Shown here: positions 29,545 through 38,046 of the stretch, in pieces
Position numbering within the stretch: position 1 is the stretch's first letter
How the letters are laid out: every line of letters begins with the position of its first letter
NCBI GenBank assembly: GCA_903995115.1
Contig: LR877153.1
Span: 372,001 to 436,000, forward strand
Length of the DNA stretch: 64,000 nucleotides
Direction: 5' to 3'
Source of the DNA: Angomonas deanei
Taxonomy: Eukaryota > Euglenozoa > Kinetoplastea > Trypanosomatida > Trypanosomatidae
Position numbers and translations under genes: made by a program
The notes under the pieces: generated by a model
What the model saw: only the letters and a program-made list of their open reading frames with translations
What the model was told of the DNA's origin: nothing
Database searches by the model: none

Positions 29545-32247
29545 ATGGAGAGCTACCAAAAGCACGTTAATGGTCTCACCGACTCTAACAAAATGAAGCG
29601 CTGTGCGTCTTACAAACAGCTGTCCGGATTGGTGAAACAGGACCCCACTCTTTTTCCCAAGAAGGAGGCCTTCGACTTAATCCGCACGTGCTTAAAGGGA
29701 TTTGAAGACCCTTCGGAGAGATGCCGCGAAGAGGCAATTTCAATTGTCAACGAGCTCGTTTCGTCCCAAGACGCTAACGTTTTGGACTGGGTTTTGCCTT
29801 CGGTTGTGACCCGAATAGGAATCACCCCCGTGGCGGAAAACAGTGAAGAGCTGAGACTTCATTTGCTGAAATTAGCTTCGAAGTGCATGTCGGCGTTTCC
29901 TCATGAAATAGGCCCTCGCAATTTCATGGATTTCTTTCAAGTTCTCCTTGAAAACTGCCTTTCCGACCCTTACCCCGATTTGAAGAAGGAGGCGTGTAGA
30001 ATTGTTGTGCAGTTGTGTCAGATTGAACCGCAACAGGTAAAGGCAATTGCAACACCCATCGCCCAGGCCATAAAGAAAAGTTGTCTTCTCCACAAGCACA
30101 GCTCCGTTCGCTCCGAAGCGGTTGACGCCTTTGGTGTACTGATTAGACATGGTGCCACGAGTGTGCTTTCTGAAAAGTCTGAAGCGGCGAATAATGCGAC
30201 GGAGGCCCAGCTTTACATACTAGCCAATGACCACAGCGAACCTGTGAGGATTGCGGTGCTAAATGTGCTGAGCCACATTTTGCTGGGAATTAATGAGCGT
30301 TTGGAGTACCACAAGAAGTACTTTCCCCACGTCCTTGTCCTTTCCACCGATTCGTTCGAATCCGTCCAAAAGAAAGCAGAGGAACTGTTGAACGACATCG
30401 GAAAGCTTTATTTATTGGATAATGAAGATAATCGCATCGACATGAACTCTAGAAGGATCACAATGAAAGACATTGAATGGTACGCTGACGATGAGTATCC
30501 GAATATGCACTTGTCTAGTGTCGATCCAGAGAAGTATGCCATTCTGCGGAAACGGCCATCCTTAGGGACCCGGTACGCGGTGGCAGAGGCCACCAGAGGT
30601 TTTTTAGATCGTATTCTGGAGGATGTAACTGCGATCGATTGGGTGATTCCGTTTTCGATGAGTAACAAGAGAGTAATGGCGTTGAGAATTCTATGGGTAA
30701 CCATTCTTCATAATGAGAAGTCCTCGGTTCAATTCACGGAACGAATTTTGAGTTCTCTTTACAAGGCGTTGCGAGATGAGAATAACGAAGTACGGGAGGA
30801 GACTAACATATGTGTGGAGATACTTGGCAAATTTTTGACTCCCGAACAGTACTTGCCGTTTTTAATATCAAAAAGTGAGACGCCCGCGTCAGAGGAGACG
30901 ACAATAGTGGAGAAGACCGGATCGAAAGTGATCATTTCCAAACCGTTCGAGGGGGGTGAAAAAACAGTGACACCCACTCTGTTTTCGACTGCCGGGACAA
31001 GCACAAAATGCTCTATTTTGAAGGTTCTGGGGTACTTTATTCTCGGCTCAAAAGATAAGCTGACGAATAGCAACGCCACTCAAATAGTCGTGGCGTTGAC
31101 ATCAGAAGACCTCATTGGGAGCGATACGGAGGACCTGTTGTGCAGTCTCATCGAATGCTTTAACATGATTTTCCCCGTCTTTGCGGAAATGAAATTCTTC
31201 CCCTCTCCGGAGAATCCCCTCCCGAAGGAGGTGGAAGAGAATGCCCAGCAACGCACGCTGGATTCTATTGTGTTTTACGCACTTCTAAGGGTGAAGGCGT
31301 CTCCCCTGCCGTCGCCTCCCAAAATGGCGGCGGACTCCATTGCAGTATTGTCCACAACAGTGACCGGGGACCCAGAGGGGATTTATGACCTTCATGTATC
31401 CCGCATCCTTGCCCGCCACGCTTACTCCATGCCGGCGGCCGCCTTTTCAGACCTCGTACTAACAGCGTCATTTAATGAGCAGTCGGGCAAGCTGATTGTT
31501 TCCGTCCTCGTGGACAAACTTGAAGGAGTGGATTTCACGATGAGGGTCACCGAAGAGTTGCGCTACTTTGCGGTGCTGGAACGACTTTTGCATGAGAGGG
31601 CGTCGTTTTCTGTCGCGGAGTTGGGGCAACTGTTGACTCGTATTCTGATCCCACTGGGCTCATTTCAGCCTGGCCAGGTCGCCCACCTGTTTCGCAAGAT
31701 TGCGGTAAATTGCTTATGTACGGTAAGCTCCGATTTTTACCGTGAGAAAACAAAGCTAGCGCTGGACGACAGCAGCGTACTCCTCAAAATACCACTGATT
31801 TGGTGCTCCGCCTCGGACAGTGACGACGGTGAAATGCGGTTGATCTGCATGCTGTCGCTACCAGACATATGTAAATACCCCTCCACGGCCGGCGCCTCCA
31901 GCGACATTGTTCAGTCAATTATTTTGAGATTTGACGATTCCAGTGATGTTATCCGCCTGCGAACCGCAGAGGGATTGCTAAAAGTGTTGAAGGAGCCGTC
32001 CGAGATAGATTCCTCCGTGACGGCCGAATTGGTGGCCCAGGCGGTCCCCTTAACTAAGAAGATTCTTATTTACCTAGACGACGATGAAGAAAGCACCACG
32101 CAGCAGGTTCTGAAAGAGGTTCTCGTCGGTCTGGGGTGCCTTTCACCCAATATTGTCGTTGATCTGACGCGGTCTGCAAGAACAAAGCACCGCGATCCAA
32201 CTCTCTGTGATGAGGTAATTCAGAGTATCACGCATGATTCGGAGTGA
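29545..32247 (+). CDS. HEAT-repeat protein, DNAAF5/HEATR2-like dynein assembly factor
   Basis: 900 aa from ATG 29545. Almost entirely paired helices of HEAT type, for example SVRSEAVDAFGVLIRHGA, EPVRIAVLNVLSHILLGI and NNEVREETNICVEILGKFLTPEQYL. The order of a VQKKAEELLNDIGKLYLLDNEDN helix, a WYADDEYPN loop and an RYAVAEATRGFLDRI segment, and the LGKFLTPEQYLPFLI block, resemble DNAAF5 (HEATR2), a cytoplasmic factor needed to preassemble axonemal dyneins; sensible in a flagellate. No catalytic motif. Other HEAT families cannot be excluded without a search. Confidence 0.65.
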   Translation: MESYQKHVNGLTDSNKMKRCASYKQLSGLVKQDPTLFPKKEAFDLIRTCLKGFEDPSERCREEAISIVNELVSSQDANVLDWVLPSVVTRIGITPVAENSEELRLHLLKLASKCMSAFPHEIGPRNFMDFFQVLLENCLSDPYPDLKKEACRIVVQLCQIEPQQVKAIATPIAQAIKKSCLLHKHSSVRSEAVDAFGVLIRHGATSVLSEKSEAANNATEAQLYILANDHSEPVRIAVLNVLSHILLGINERLEYHKKYFPHVLVLSTDSFESVQKKAEELLNDIGKLYLLDNEDNRIDMNSRRITMKDIEWYADDEYPNMHLSSVDPEKYAILRKRPSLGTRYAVAEATRGFLDRILEDVTAIDWVIPFSMSNKRVMALRILWVTILHNEKSSVQFTERILSSLYKALRDENNEVREETNICVEILGKFLTPEQYLPFLISKSETPASEETTIVEKTGSKVIISKPFEGGEKTVTPTLFSTAGTSTKCSILKVLGYFILGSKDKLTNSNATQIVVALTSEDLIGSDTEDLLCSLIECFNMIFPVFAEMKFFPSPENPLPKEVEENAQQRTLDSIVFYALLRVKASPLPSPPKMAADSIAVLSTTVTGDPEGIYDLHVSRILARHAYSMPAAAFSDLVLTASFNEQSGKLIVSVLVDKLEGVDFTMRVTEELRYFAVLERLLHERASFSVAELGQLLTRILIPLGSFQPGQVAHLFRKIAVNCLCTVSSDFYREKTKLALDDSSVLLKIPLIWCSASDSDDGEMRLICMLSLPDICKYPSTAGASSDIVQSIILRFDDSSDVIRLRTAEGLLKVLKEPSEIDSSVTAELVAQAVPLTKKILIYLDDDEESTTQQVLKEVLVGLGCLSPNIVVDLTRSARTKHRDPTLCDEVIQSITHDSE

Positions 32248-32393
32248 ATAGAACCGTATTCTGTTTTTGTTTCTTTATTTTTACATGGACAAACAAAAAT
32301 GACTTCTGGCTGAAATGACTTTTTCTTTCTTGTATTTCCCCTTCTCTCCACTCTCGATATCCATGCCTAAAGTTTTTTGAGTTAAAAAGAGAC

Positions 32394-33152
32394 ATGCCGG
32401 CCGACGAGATTGAAGTTGTGTGCCATATGATTGCGTCGCTCGATGGTAAGTGCGACGGAGAGGCATTTAAGAGCAAAAACTTTGACTATTTCTTAAAGTC
32501 CTATTATGATGTGGATGCCAAACATTTCGCCGACACGCCCGTCACCTTTTCCGGGCGAAAGTGCCTGTACGACGTTATTGAACTGGAGGAGAAGCTGGAG
32601 GATGTTCCAGAAGGTACCATATCCCGCGATGAGGACTTTATCAAACCATTTGAAGATACGCTGACCCCCGGACGACACTGGCACTGCGTCGTTGACCCAC
32701 GCGGGAAAATGACTTACAAGACAAATGTTGTGGACTCCAAAGTATTTCCGTTTTACAACGGAGACCGTGTGGTTGAAATTGTCACAAAGAAAGGTGTGAG
32801 CGACGCCTTCCTATCGCACTTGAGGAAAATTGGAGTCCCCTACATTTTTGCAGGGGAGGAGGAACTTAGCTGTTCCCTTGCCGTTCGTAAAGCTTGCGAG
32901 TATCTGGGTGTAAAGAAGGTTATCCTTCACGGGGGACCGACCCTCAACTACTCCTTCCTCAAGGAGAACCTGATCACCACCCCAAGTTTAATACAGATAC
33001 CAACGATAAGCAGCCACAGTGGCGATCTGCCGCTTTTTAACCCCATGAACGGAGAGCAGGTGCCACGCGTCGATCTGACCCTGATTGCTTCGGAGAGCCT
33101 GGAACACGGCGGGGCGTGGCTGCGTTATTCAATTGACGCAAATTCCCACTGA
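32394..33152 (+). CDS. RibD C-terminal-like (dihydrofolate reductase fold) reductase
   Basis: 252 aa. Begins VVCHMIASLDGK, the typical first strand of RibD_C reductases, has an HWHCVVDPRGKMTY segment and near the end KKVILHGGPTLNYSFLKENL, matching the EGG-x-x-LN-x-x-(F)L NADPH-binding motif. Bacterial relatives reduce the ribosylaminopyrimidine of riboflavin synthesis or unknown substrates. No deaminase domain precedes it, so substrate is open. Resembles bacterial stand-alone dihydrofolate reductase family proteins and may have been acquired by transfer, like the lyase two genes upstream. Not the folate DHFR, which in kinetoplastids is fused to thymidylate synthase. Confidence 0.75.
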   Translation: MPADEIEVVCHMIASLDGKCDGEAFKSKNFDYFLKSYYDVDAKHFADTPVTFSGRKCLYDVIELEEKLEDVPEGTISRDEDFIKPFEDTLTPGRHWHCVVDPRGKMTYKTNVVDSKVFPFYNGDRVVEIVTKKGVSDAFLSHLRKIGVPYIFAGEEELSCSLAVRKACEYLGVKKVILHGGPTLNYSFLKENLITTPSLIQIPTISSHSGDLPLFNPMNGEQVPRVDLTLIASESLEHGGAWLRYSIDANSH

Positions 33153-33431
33153 AGAAAAACAAAACAAAACAACAACAGGAAAAACTCTACTCAACGATCT
33201 AACTTTATTGCTCCGGAAAGTTGCTGTTAGCATGGCGACGCTTTTTTTCTTTTTATTTATTATTAAGTCTTTTGACGCGATGGTGTCAAAGATAAACAAT
33301 CAAACCCCTTATCTCTATTTCTGTTGCCGTCCCCCCGTCCAAAAAATTCAACTTGCCCATGATCCTTCTTTCTACCCTCATCCTCCTTCTCCTTCCAACG
33401 CTCACAAGAAAAGAACTCGAAAGCGATACCA

Positions 33432-34043
33432 ATGCTCAACCGCACCTTTCTTCGTTTCCAGAAGATCCCCTTCTACCCCGTCAACCCCAAGAACCCCCTA
33501 GTCTTCTTCGACATTTCTATCGGTTCTCAACCGGCTGGTCGCGTGGAGATGGAGCTGTTCAAGGATGTGGTCCCCAAGACTGCGGAGAACTTCCGCGCGC
33601 TCTGCACTGGCGAGAAGGGCACCGGCCGCTCTGGCAAGGCCCTTCACTTTAAGGGAAGCAAGTTCCACCGTATCATCCCCCAGTTCATGTGCCAAGGTGG
33701 CGACTTCACCAGAGGCGATGGCACTGGCGGCGAGTCCATCTACGGCGCCAAGTTCCCCGACGAATCCTTCGCCGGTCGCGCCGGACGCCACTTCGGTCCT
33801 GGTACGCTTTCCATGGCTAACGCCGGTGAAAACACCAACGGCTCTCAGTTCTTTATTTGCACCGCTGCGACGGAATGGCTCGATGGCAAGCATGTTGTCT
33901 TTGGCCAGGTCACCAAGGGTTACGATGTCGTGAGGAAGATGGAGGCCCAGGGCAGCAGCCCTCGCGGAACCACCCGCCAACCCGTTGCCATCACCAACTG
34001 CGGTGAGATCAAGGAGGGAAGCGGAGAGGAGAGCAAACTTTAA
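33432..34043 (+). CDS. Cyclophilin (peptidyl-prolyl isomerase) ending in SKL
   Basis: 203 aa. Complete cyclophilin A-type domain (residues about 22-188): [53 protein letters not shown] (catalytic Arg, Phe, Met, Gln), [16 protein letters not shown] and [10 protein letters not shown] with the cyclosporin-contact Trp. A basic/hydrophobic N-terminal extension ([16 protein letters not shown]) could be a mitochondrial presequence. The C-terminus GSGEESKL ends in a canonical type 1 peroxisomal signal, so glycosomal import is expected unless the N-terminal extension dominates. Most cyclophilins end near GEI or GQL. Start ATG 33432 is the first in frame with the domain. Confidence 0.92.
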   Translation: MLNRTFLRFQKIPFYPVNPKNPLVFFDISIGSQPAGRVEMELFKDVVPKTAENFRALCTGEKGTGRSGKALHFKGSKFHRIIPQFMCQGGDFTRGDGTGGESIYGAKFPDESFAGRAGRHFGPGTLSMANAGENTNGSQFFICTAATEWLDGKHVVFGQVTKGYDVVRKMEAQGSSPRGTTRQPVAITNCGEIKEGSGEESKL

Positions 34044-34252
34044 GCGTTAAGTATTTTACTTTTAATTTTTTATTAATCTACATCACTTATTATTGCAAGA
34101 GGATTTTCTTTTTCATAATTAAACGGGAAAATAAAGAGCATCAACGTCCTTACCATGAAATGTCTTCTTGTTTGTTTGTTCGTGTACTTCTCATCAACGA
34201 AGGACTTAAGGTGGCCTCGAACACGCGCCTCCATACACCACTTTTTACCCCC

Positions 34253-34272
34253 TTTCTTTTCTTCTTCATTCA
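34253..34272 (+). promoter_or_regulatory. Trans-splice acceptor (pyrimidine tract + AG)
   Basis: CTTTCTTTTCTTCTTCATTCAG ends in AG at 34271-34272. It lies inside an open frame that begins at 34160, so the real start is the next ATG at 34298. Confidence 0.7.
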
Positions 34273-34297
34273 GAAGTTGTCCATTTATAATATAACA

Positions 34298-34678
34298 ATG
34301 AACCATAGCGAGGATGAGTCCACCGTCCTAACAAACATTGAAATGGCCGCCGAGGAGGTGGCGGAGGCGAAGCACTATTTGGTAGAATTAGATCGGAGGC
34401 AAAACCAATTACGAGAAGCAAAGAGGGCCATCATGAAGATGCAGGAGCCAAGAAGGGAGGAATTATATCTACTGTGTAGTGGGTCCACGTTTGTTTCCTG
34501 CGAGCTTGACAAGAACGACACAATCACGTATCTTAGCTGGAAAATGCAACAAGGAGAGAGTGACATTGAGGCGGCAAGGGAGGATTTGAAGGAGAAGGTG
34601 GCTGCCCTTGCCCGCTTAGAAGGTCCAGACAGTGCGTTGGCAACACTATACCAAGGGTTTGACTTAAAACCCGTCTGA
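34298..34678 (+). CDS. PDRG1/prefoldin-like subunit
   Basis: 126 aa from ATG 34298; the frame upstream carries the splice acceptor at 34272. Plan of a beta-type prefoldin: N-terminal coiled coil (IEMAAEEVAEAKHYLVELDRRQNQLREAKRAI), a short beta hairpin (YLLCSGSTFVSCELDKND) and a second helix (DIEAAREDLKEKVAALARLEG). The LDRRQNQLREAKRA helix closely resembles human PDRG1 (LDRRRNQNREALRA), a subunit of the R2TP/prefoldin-like co-chaperone that helps build RNA polymerases and other large complexes. A canonical prefoldin subunit is the alternative. Confidence 0.7.
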   Translation: MNHSEDESTVLTNIEMAAEEVAEAKHYLVELDRRQNQLREAKRAIMKMQEPRREELYLLCSGSTFVSCELDKNDTITYLSWKMQQGESDIEAAREDLKEKVAALARLEGPDSALATLYQGFDLKPV

Positions 34679-34787
34679 GCCCCCCGCTTCACATATTTTT
34701 TTAATTTCTGTTTTCCAACAAGGATAAAAAGAACTTTTGACGTACTGTTTTCATTTGATATCTTTCATTGGTGTATTCCAACCACTT

Positions 34788-34805
34788 TCCCCTCTCCCCT
34801 TCAAG
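34788..34805 (+). promoter_or_regulatory. Trans-splice acceptor (pyrimidine tract + AG)
   Basis: CTTTCCCCTCTCCCCTTCAAG ends in AG at 34804-34805, 16 bases before ATG 34821. An upstream in-frame start at 34737 would be removed. Confidence 0.65.
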
Positions 34806-34820
34806 CCCTATTACCTGCCG

Positions 34821-35603
34821 ATGCAATGGCGATTTGAACAGACGGAAGACCTTGTGCACAGCATCCGGTATATCACCCACTACGGTGATCTGGTGAGATG
34901 TTGTTTCTCGAGCAGCCGCGCTAAACTACGGCTACATTTGACCACTGTGGATATGCTACCATTCACGTTCGTAGAAACAGACTTTGTGGAATCGCTACTG
35001 GATCCTCTCGCCGAAAACGGGGATTACCCCCAGGATAAGGCGTATTGGATTGTGAACGGTCTTCTTCTTTTAAGCGCGCTAACGACGTTTTCGCAGCGGA
35101 ACCCTCTACTCCTTAGTTTTGACATTTCCGACTCGTCTCTGCGGTTGTCTCAGAGGTGTGAAATGACGGGCAACGATCAGCAGGTCAACTTGTTTGTTTT
35201 GGAGGAAATTAGTACGCCAATGACGATCATGCCGAGCCATTTGCAGTACGTTTCTATTCACGATTTACAAGGCCTGAAACAAATGTCCAAATTCGCACAA
35301 GCATCGGATAGCCTCACCTGCGACGTAGCATTTCAATTTGAGGGAGACAACAACTGTTTTCTACAATTTTACAACACCGACTTTAGGTCCTCGGTGTTTC
35401 TGGGTAAATTGACAAAAAAGGAGATGCTCACGGACCTGAAAGGTACGCTGCGCAGCGATGACTTTGTTGCGTTTACGACTCTGTGTTGCTCTGCTGAAAA
35501 GCCGACCGTTTTAATCGGATTCTCAGACGGTATTTTTGTGTTTTCGGCAGAGTGGAAGACCGAAAAGCGGTCTCACAGTGCTCATATCTATTTCTGTACT
35601 TGA
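34821..35603 (+). CDS. Hypothetical protein, possibly sliding-clamp fold
   Basis: 260 aa from ATG 34821. Alternating beta strands and few helices: FEQTEDLVHSIRYITHYGDLVRCCF..., LRLHLTTVDMLPFTFVETDF, and a C-terminal VLIGFSDGIFVFSAEWKTEK that recalls the last strands of PCNA-like clamps (RAD1/HUS1/RAD9 of the 9-1-1 complex). Size fits one clamp subunit. The resemblance is weak and read by eye; it lacks an obvious interdomain loop or PIP contact. No membrane segment or signal. Treat as unknown with a clamp hypothesis. Confidence 0.65.
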   Translation: MQWRFEQTEDLVHSIRYITHYGDLVRCCFSSSRAKLRLHLTTVDMLPFTFVETDFVESLLDPLAENGDYPQDKAYWIVNGLLLLSALTTFSQRNPLLLSFDISDSSLRLSQRCEMTGNDQQVNLFVLEEISTPMTIMPSHLQYVSIHDLQGLKQMSKFAQASDSLTCDVAFQFEGDNNCFLQFYNTDFRSSVFLGKLTKKEMLTDLKGTLRSDDFVAFTTLCCSAEKPTVLIGFSDGIFVFSAEWKTEKRSHSAHIYFCT

Positions 35604-35736
35604 ATTTAACAACCAAAAGTGAACAAGACTGTTTTGAGTGTACTTTTTATATATTTTCTTTTGTTTATATGTGTTTGGCTTCGAATCACACAACGTTTCT
35701 TCCCCTCTCTTTTTTTTTTTTTACTGATTTACACCG

Positions 35737-36330
35737 ATGAAGATGACACACGCAGTAGATTTAGGGGAAGGGCATTATTTAGCTGTGACATACAGCAATA
35801 ACTTAGAACCCACCAAACTCAAAGAAACACTGGGTTCCCTGGGTGATGTTAGCTCTTTTTCCACATATGTGCTTGTGAATGAAGATTTACTGTCTGTAGT
35901 CGCCTTTTCTGACCCTACCCACACCACTGTTGCCCATAGAACTATTCAGTCTGCTGTGGCAGCCGGCCACCCCGTTCTTAGGGGTGTTGCGTGGATCAAT
36001 GAAGAGCGTTCTGGCGCGGCGCACTTGAAGGAAAAAAGTTATGTGGCGAGAGAGTACGTATCAGCAGACGACGCATGCGGCTATCTGATCATCTTTTGGA
36101 AGCCGTTCACCGCAATAGAAAGAGAATCCATCCGGGCGTGCGCGAAGCAATTTTCTTTGGAAGATTTTAGCGATGAAAAGGAGGGTGGAAGGTGCTTCTT
36201 GAAGTTGAAGGATGACGACATGGCGGAGGAATGTCGTTTGGCGCTGGTTTCAAAGTATCCTAAACTGTACCATGACGTCTCTTTCGGCAGCAAAGAGGAG
36301 TACAGACTTGCTAAAAAGAATCTGTCTTAA
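35737..36330 (+). CDS. Hypothetical protein
   Basis: 197 aa, start ATG 35737 after a T-rich tract. Two alpha/beta segments are visible: residues 25-75 (TKLKETLGSLGDVSSF, then VVAFSDP, AHRTIQSAVAAGH) and 110-185 (YLIIFWKPFTAIERESIRACAKQF, then FLKLKDDDMAEECRLALV). Both follow a beta-alpha-beta-beta-alpha rhythm like RRM folds but lack the RNP aromatic residues, so RNA binding is only a suggestion. No signal peptide or membrane segment. Not recognised. Confidence 0.65.
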   Translation: MKMTHAVDLGEGHYLAVTYSNNLEPTKLKETLGSLGDVSSFSTYVLVNEDLLSVVAFSDPTHTTVAHRTIQSAVAAGHPVLRGVAWINEERSGAAHLKEKSYVAREYVSADDACGYLIIFWKPFTAIERESIRACAKQFSLEDFSDEKEGGRCFLKLKDDDMAEECRLALVSKYPKLYHDVSFGSKEEYRLAKKNLS

Positions 36331-36487
36331 CTTGTTACATTCATACATAATATTATAAGACACGACAATCGATTTTTTTTGGTTTTTTGGGGTACGCGTG
36401 CATTGCTATTTTTGCCACCTCTGCTTTCATTTTCCTTTCTCTCCCTTTGACTCTCTTCATTCAAGGATATTTAGTGTAGTTTAGGAA

Positions 36488-37855
36488 ATGGGGTCTCACC
36501 GGGTCGCTTTGATATCGGACTTCTTTTTTCCCGGCTTCGGTGGGGTGGAAGTGCACATGTACAACCTTGCGGAGTGCCTTATGAGGAGGGGTAATAAAGT
36601 AGTGGTCATCACGCGTGCCTACGGTGAAAGGGTTGGAATACGGTATTTCACCAATGGACTAAAAGTGTACTACTTGCCTTTACTCGCCGCTAAGCTACCG
36701 CCCGGAACGGCAACATTGCCCAATTGGATGAGCGCTTTTCCGCTTTTGCGAACTATTTTTATTCGCGAGAGAATCACAGTAGTTCATGGACACCAAACCA
36801 CATCTAATTTATGTAATGAGGCAATGTTCTACGGGGGTACCATGGGCCTGAAGACTTGTTTTACGGACCACTCCTTGTTCGGATTTGCCGATATTCCGTC
36901 TATTCTCGTTAATAAAGTATTGGAATGGAGTTTAAGAACGGTAGACCAAGTCATTTGCGTTAGTAACACCAGTAGGGAAAACACCGTCCTTAGGGCTCAC
37001 ATTTCACCCGTGAAAGTTAGTGTAATTCCCAACGCGACGGACACCTCTGCATTTACGCCACCGGAGGATATGAAGTATAAATCGTGGCAGTCAAAGATCA
37101 ACAAGGAGGGACTCACCATTGTGGTCATCACGCGTCTCGTTTATCGAAAGGGATCTGACCTGTTTGCAGATGTTATTCCAGAGGTGTGCAAGCGGCACCC
37201 CGAGGTAAAGTGGATCATTGGTGGGGACGGCCCCCGACGGACGCAACTTGAACAAATGATCGAACGCCACAATCTCATGGATAGAGTGAAAATGCTGGGC
37301 GCTCTTAAGCACACGGAGGTACGCGGCGTACTAAACCAAGGTCAAATATTTTTGAATTGTAGTTTAACAGAGGCGTTCTGTATTGCACTGATCGAGGCGG
37401 CGTCCTGTGGGCTGTTAGGGGTCTCCACCCGTGTTGGTGGTGTTCCGGAGGTGTTACCGTCTAATATGTTGCTGCTGGCTGAGCCTGACCCCGCTTCCAT
37501 TATCGCCGCCGTCGAGGAGGCGATCACTCGCGTCCCCTTTTTGTCGCCCTGGGAGCTGCACGAGAACTGCAGACGGTACTACAGTTGGGACTGGGTAGCG
37601 GAGCGGACGGAGAGGGTGTACGACCGCATTATGGGACAGCGGCCCCTCACCCTCCACGAGCGGCTGTTAAACTATATTTCAGTAGGAAGGATATTTGGTT
37701 TAGTGTGCTTCATGTTGTGCTCCTTTAATTGGCTGTTTTACATGCTTTTGGAGTTTATTCATCCTGCCGAGTACATTGATATAGCGCCTGATTTTCCGAT
37801 GGAGCTTTATTTGAGGAATAAGGAGAAGATCAGCAAGTTGGAGAGCGAGCAATAA
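36488..37855 (+). CDS. PIGA: PIG-A, GPI N-acetylglucosaminyltransferase catalytic subunit
   Basis: 455 aa GT4 glycosyltransferase that makes GlcNAc-PI, the first step of GPI anchor synthesis, on the cytosolic face of the ER. Family marks: SDFFFPGFGGVEVHMYNLA at the start, VVHGHQTTSNLCNEA, CFTDHSLFGFAD, DQVICVSNTSRENTVLRA, VSVIPNATDTSAF, RLVYRKGSDLF, and the EX7E-type nucleotide-binding segment LTEAFCIALIEAASCGL. One C-terminal membrane helix (IFGLVCFMLCSFNWLFYMLLEF) anchors it. Length fits PIG-A. GPI anchors are central to kinetoplastid surfaces, though the surface proteins in this window have their own membrane helices. Confidence 0.95.
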   Translation: MGSHRVALISDFFFPGFGGVEVHMYNLAECLMRRGNKVVVITRAYGERVGIRYFTNGLKVYYLPLLAAKLPPGTATLPNWMSAFPLLRTIFIRERITVVHGHQTTSNLCNEAMFYGGTMGLKTCFTDHSLFGFADIPSILVNKVLEWSLRTVDQVICVSNTSRENTVLRAHISPVKVSVIPNATDTSAFTPPEDMKYKSWQSKINKEGLTIVVITRLVYRKGSDLFADVIPEVCKRHPEVKWIIGGDGPRRTQLEQMIERHNLMDRVKMLGALKHTEVRGVLNQGQIFLNCSLTEAFCIALIEAASCGLLGVSTRVGGVPEVLPSNMLLLAEPDPASIIAAVEEAITRVPFLSPWELHENCRRYYSWDWVAERTERVYDRIMGQRPLTLHERLLNYISVGRIFGLVCFMLCSFNWLFYMLLEFIHPAEYIDIAPDFPMELYLRNKEKISKLESEQ

Positions 37856-38046
37856 AGCGTATGGCCCACCTGTGAATATCATCAATATATGCACAATACA
37901 AGATCTTTTTGCCTTTGTTTTCGCGCGTGTACCTTTTTGATCGTTTGTCCGAATGATTCAACACTGTCCTGCCCCCCTTCTTATCGTTTAGTTCAAACAA
38001 ATTCTCAAGAAAACAGTTTTTTTTTTTTTTTTTACGAGTATTCAAT

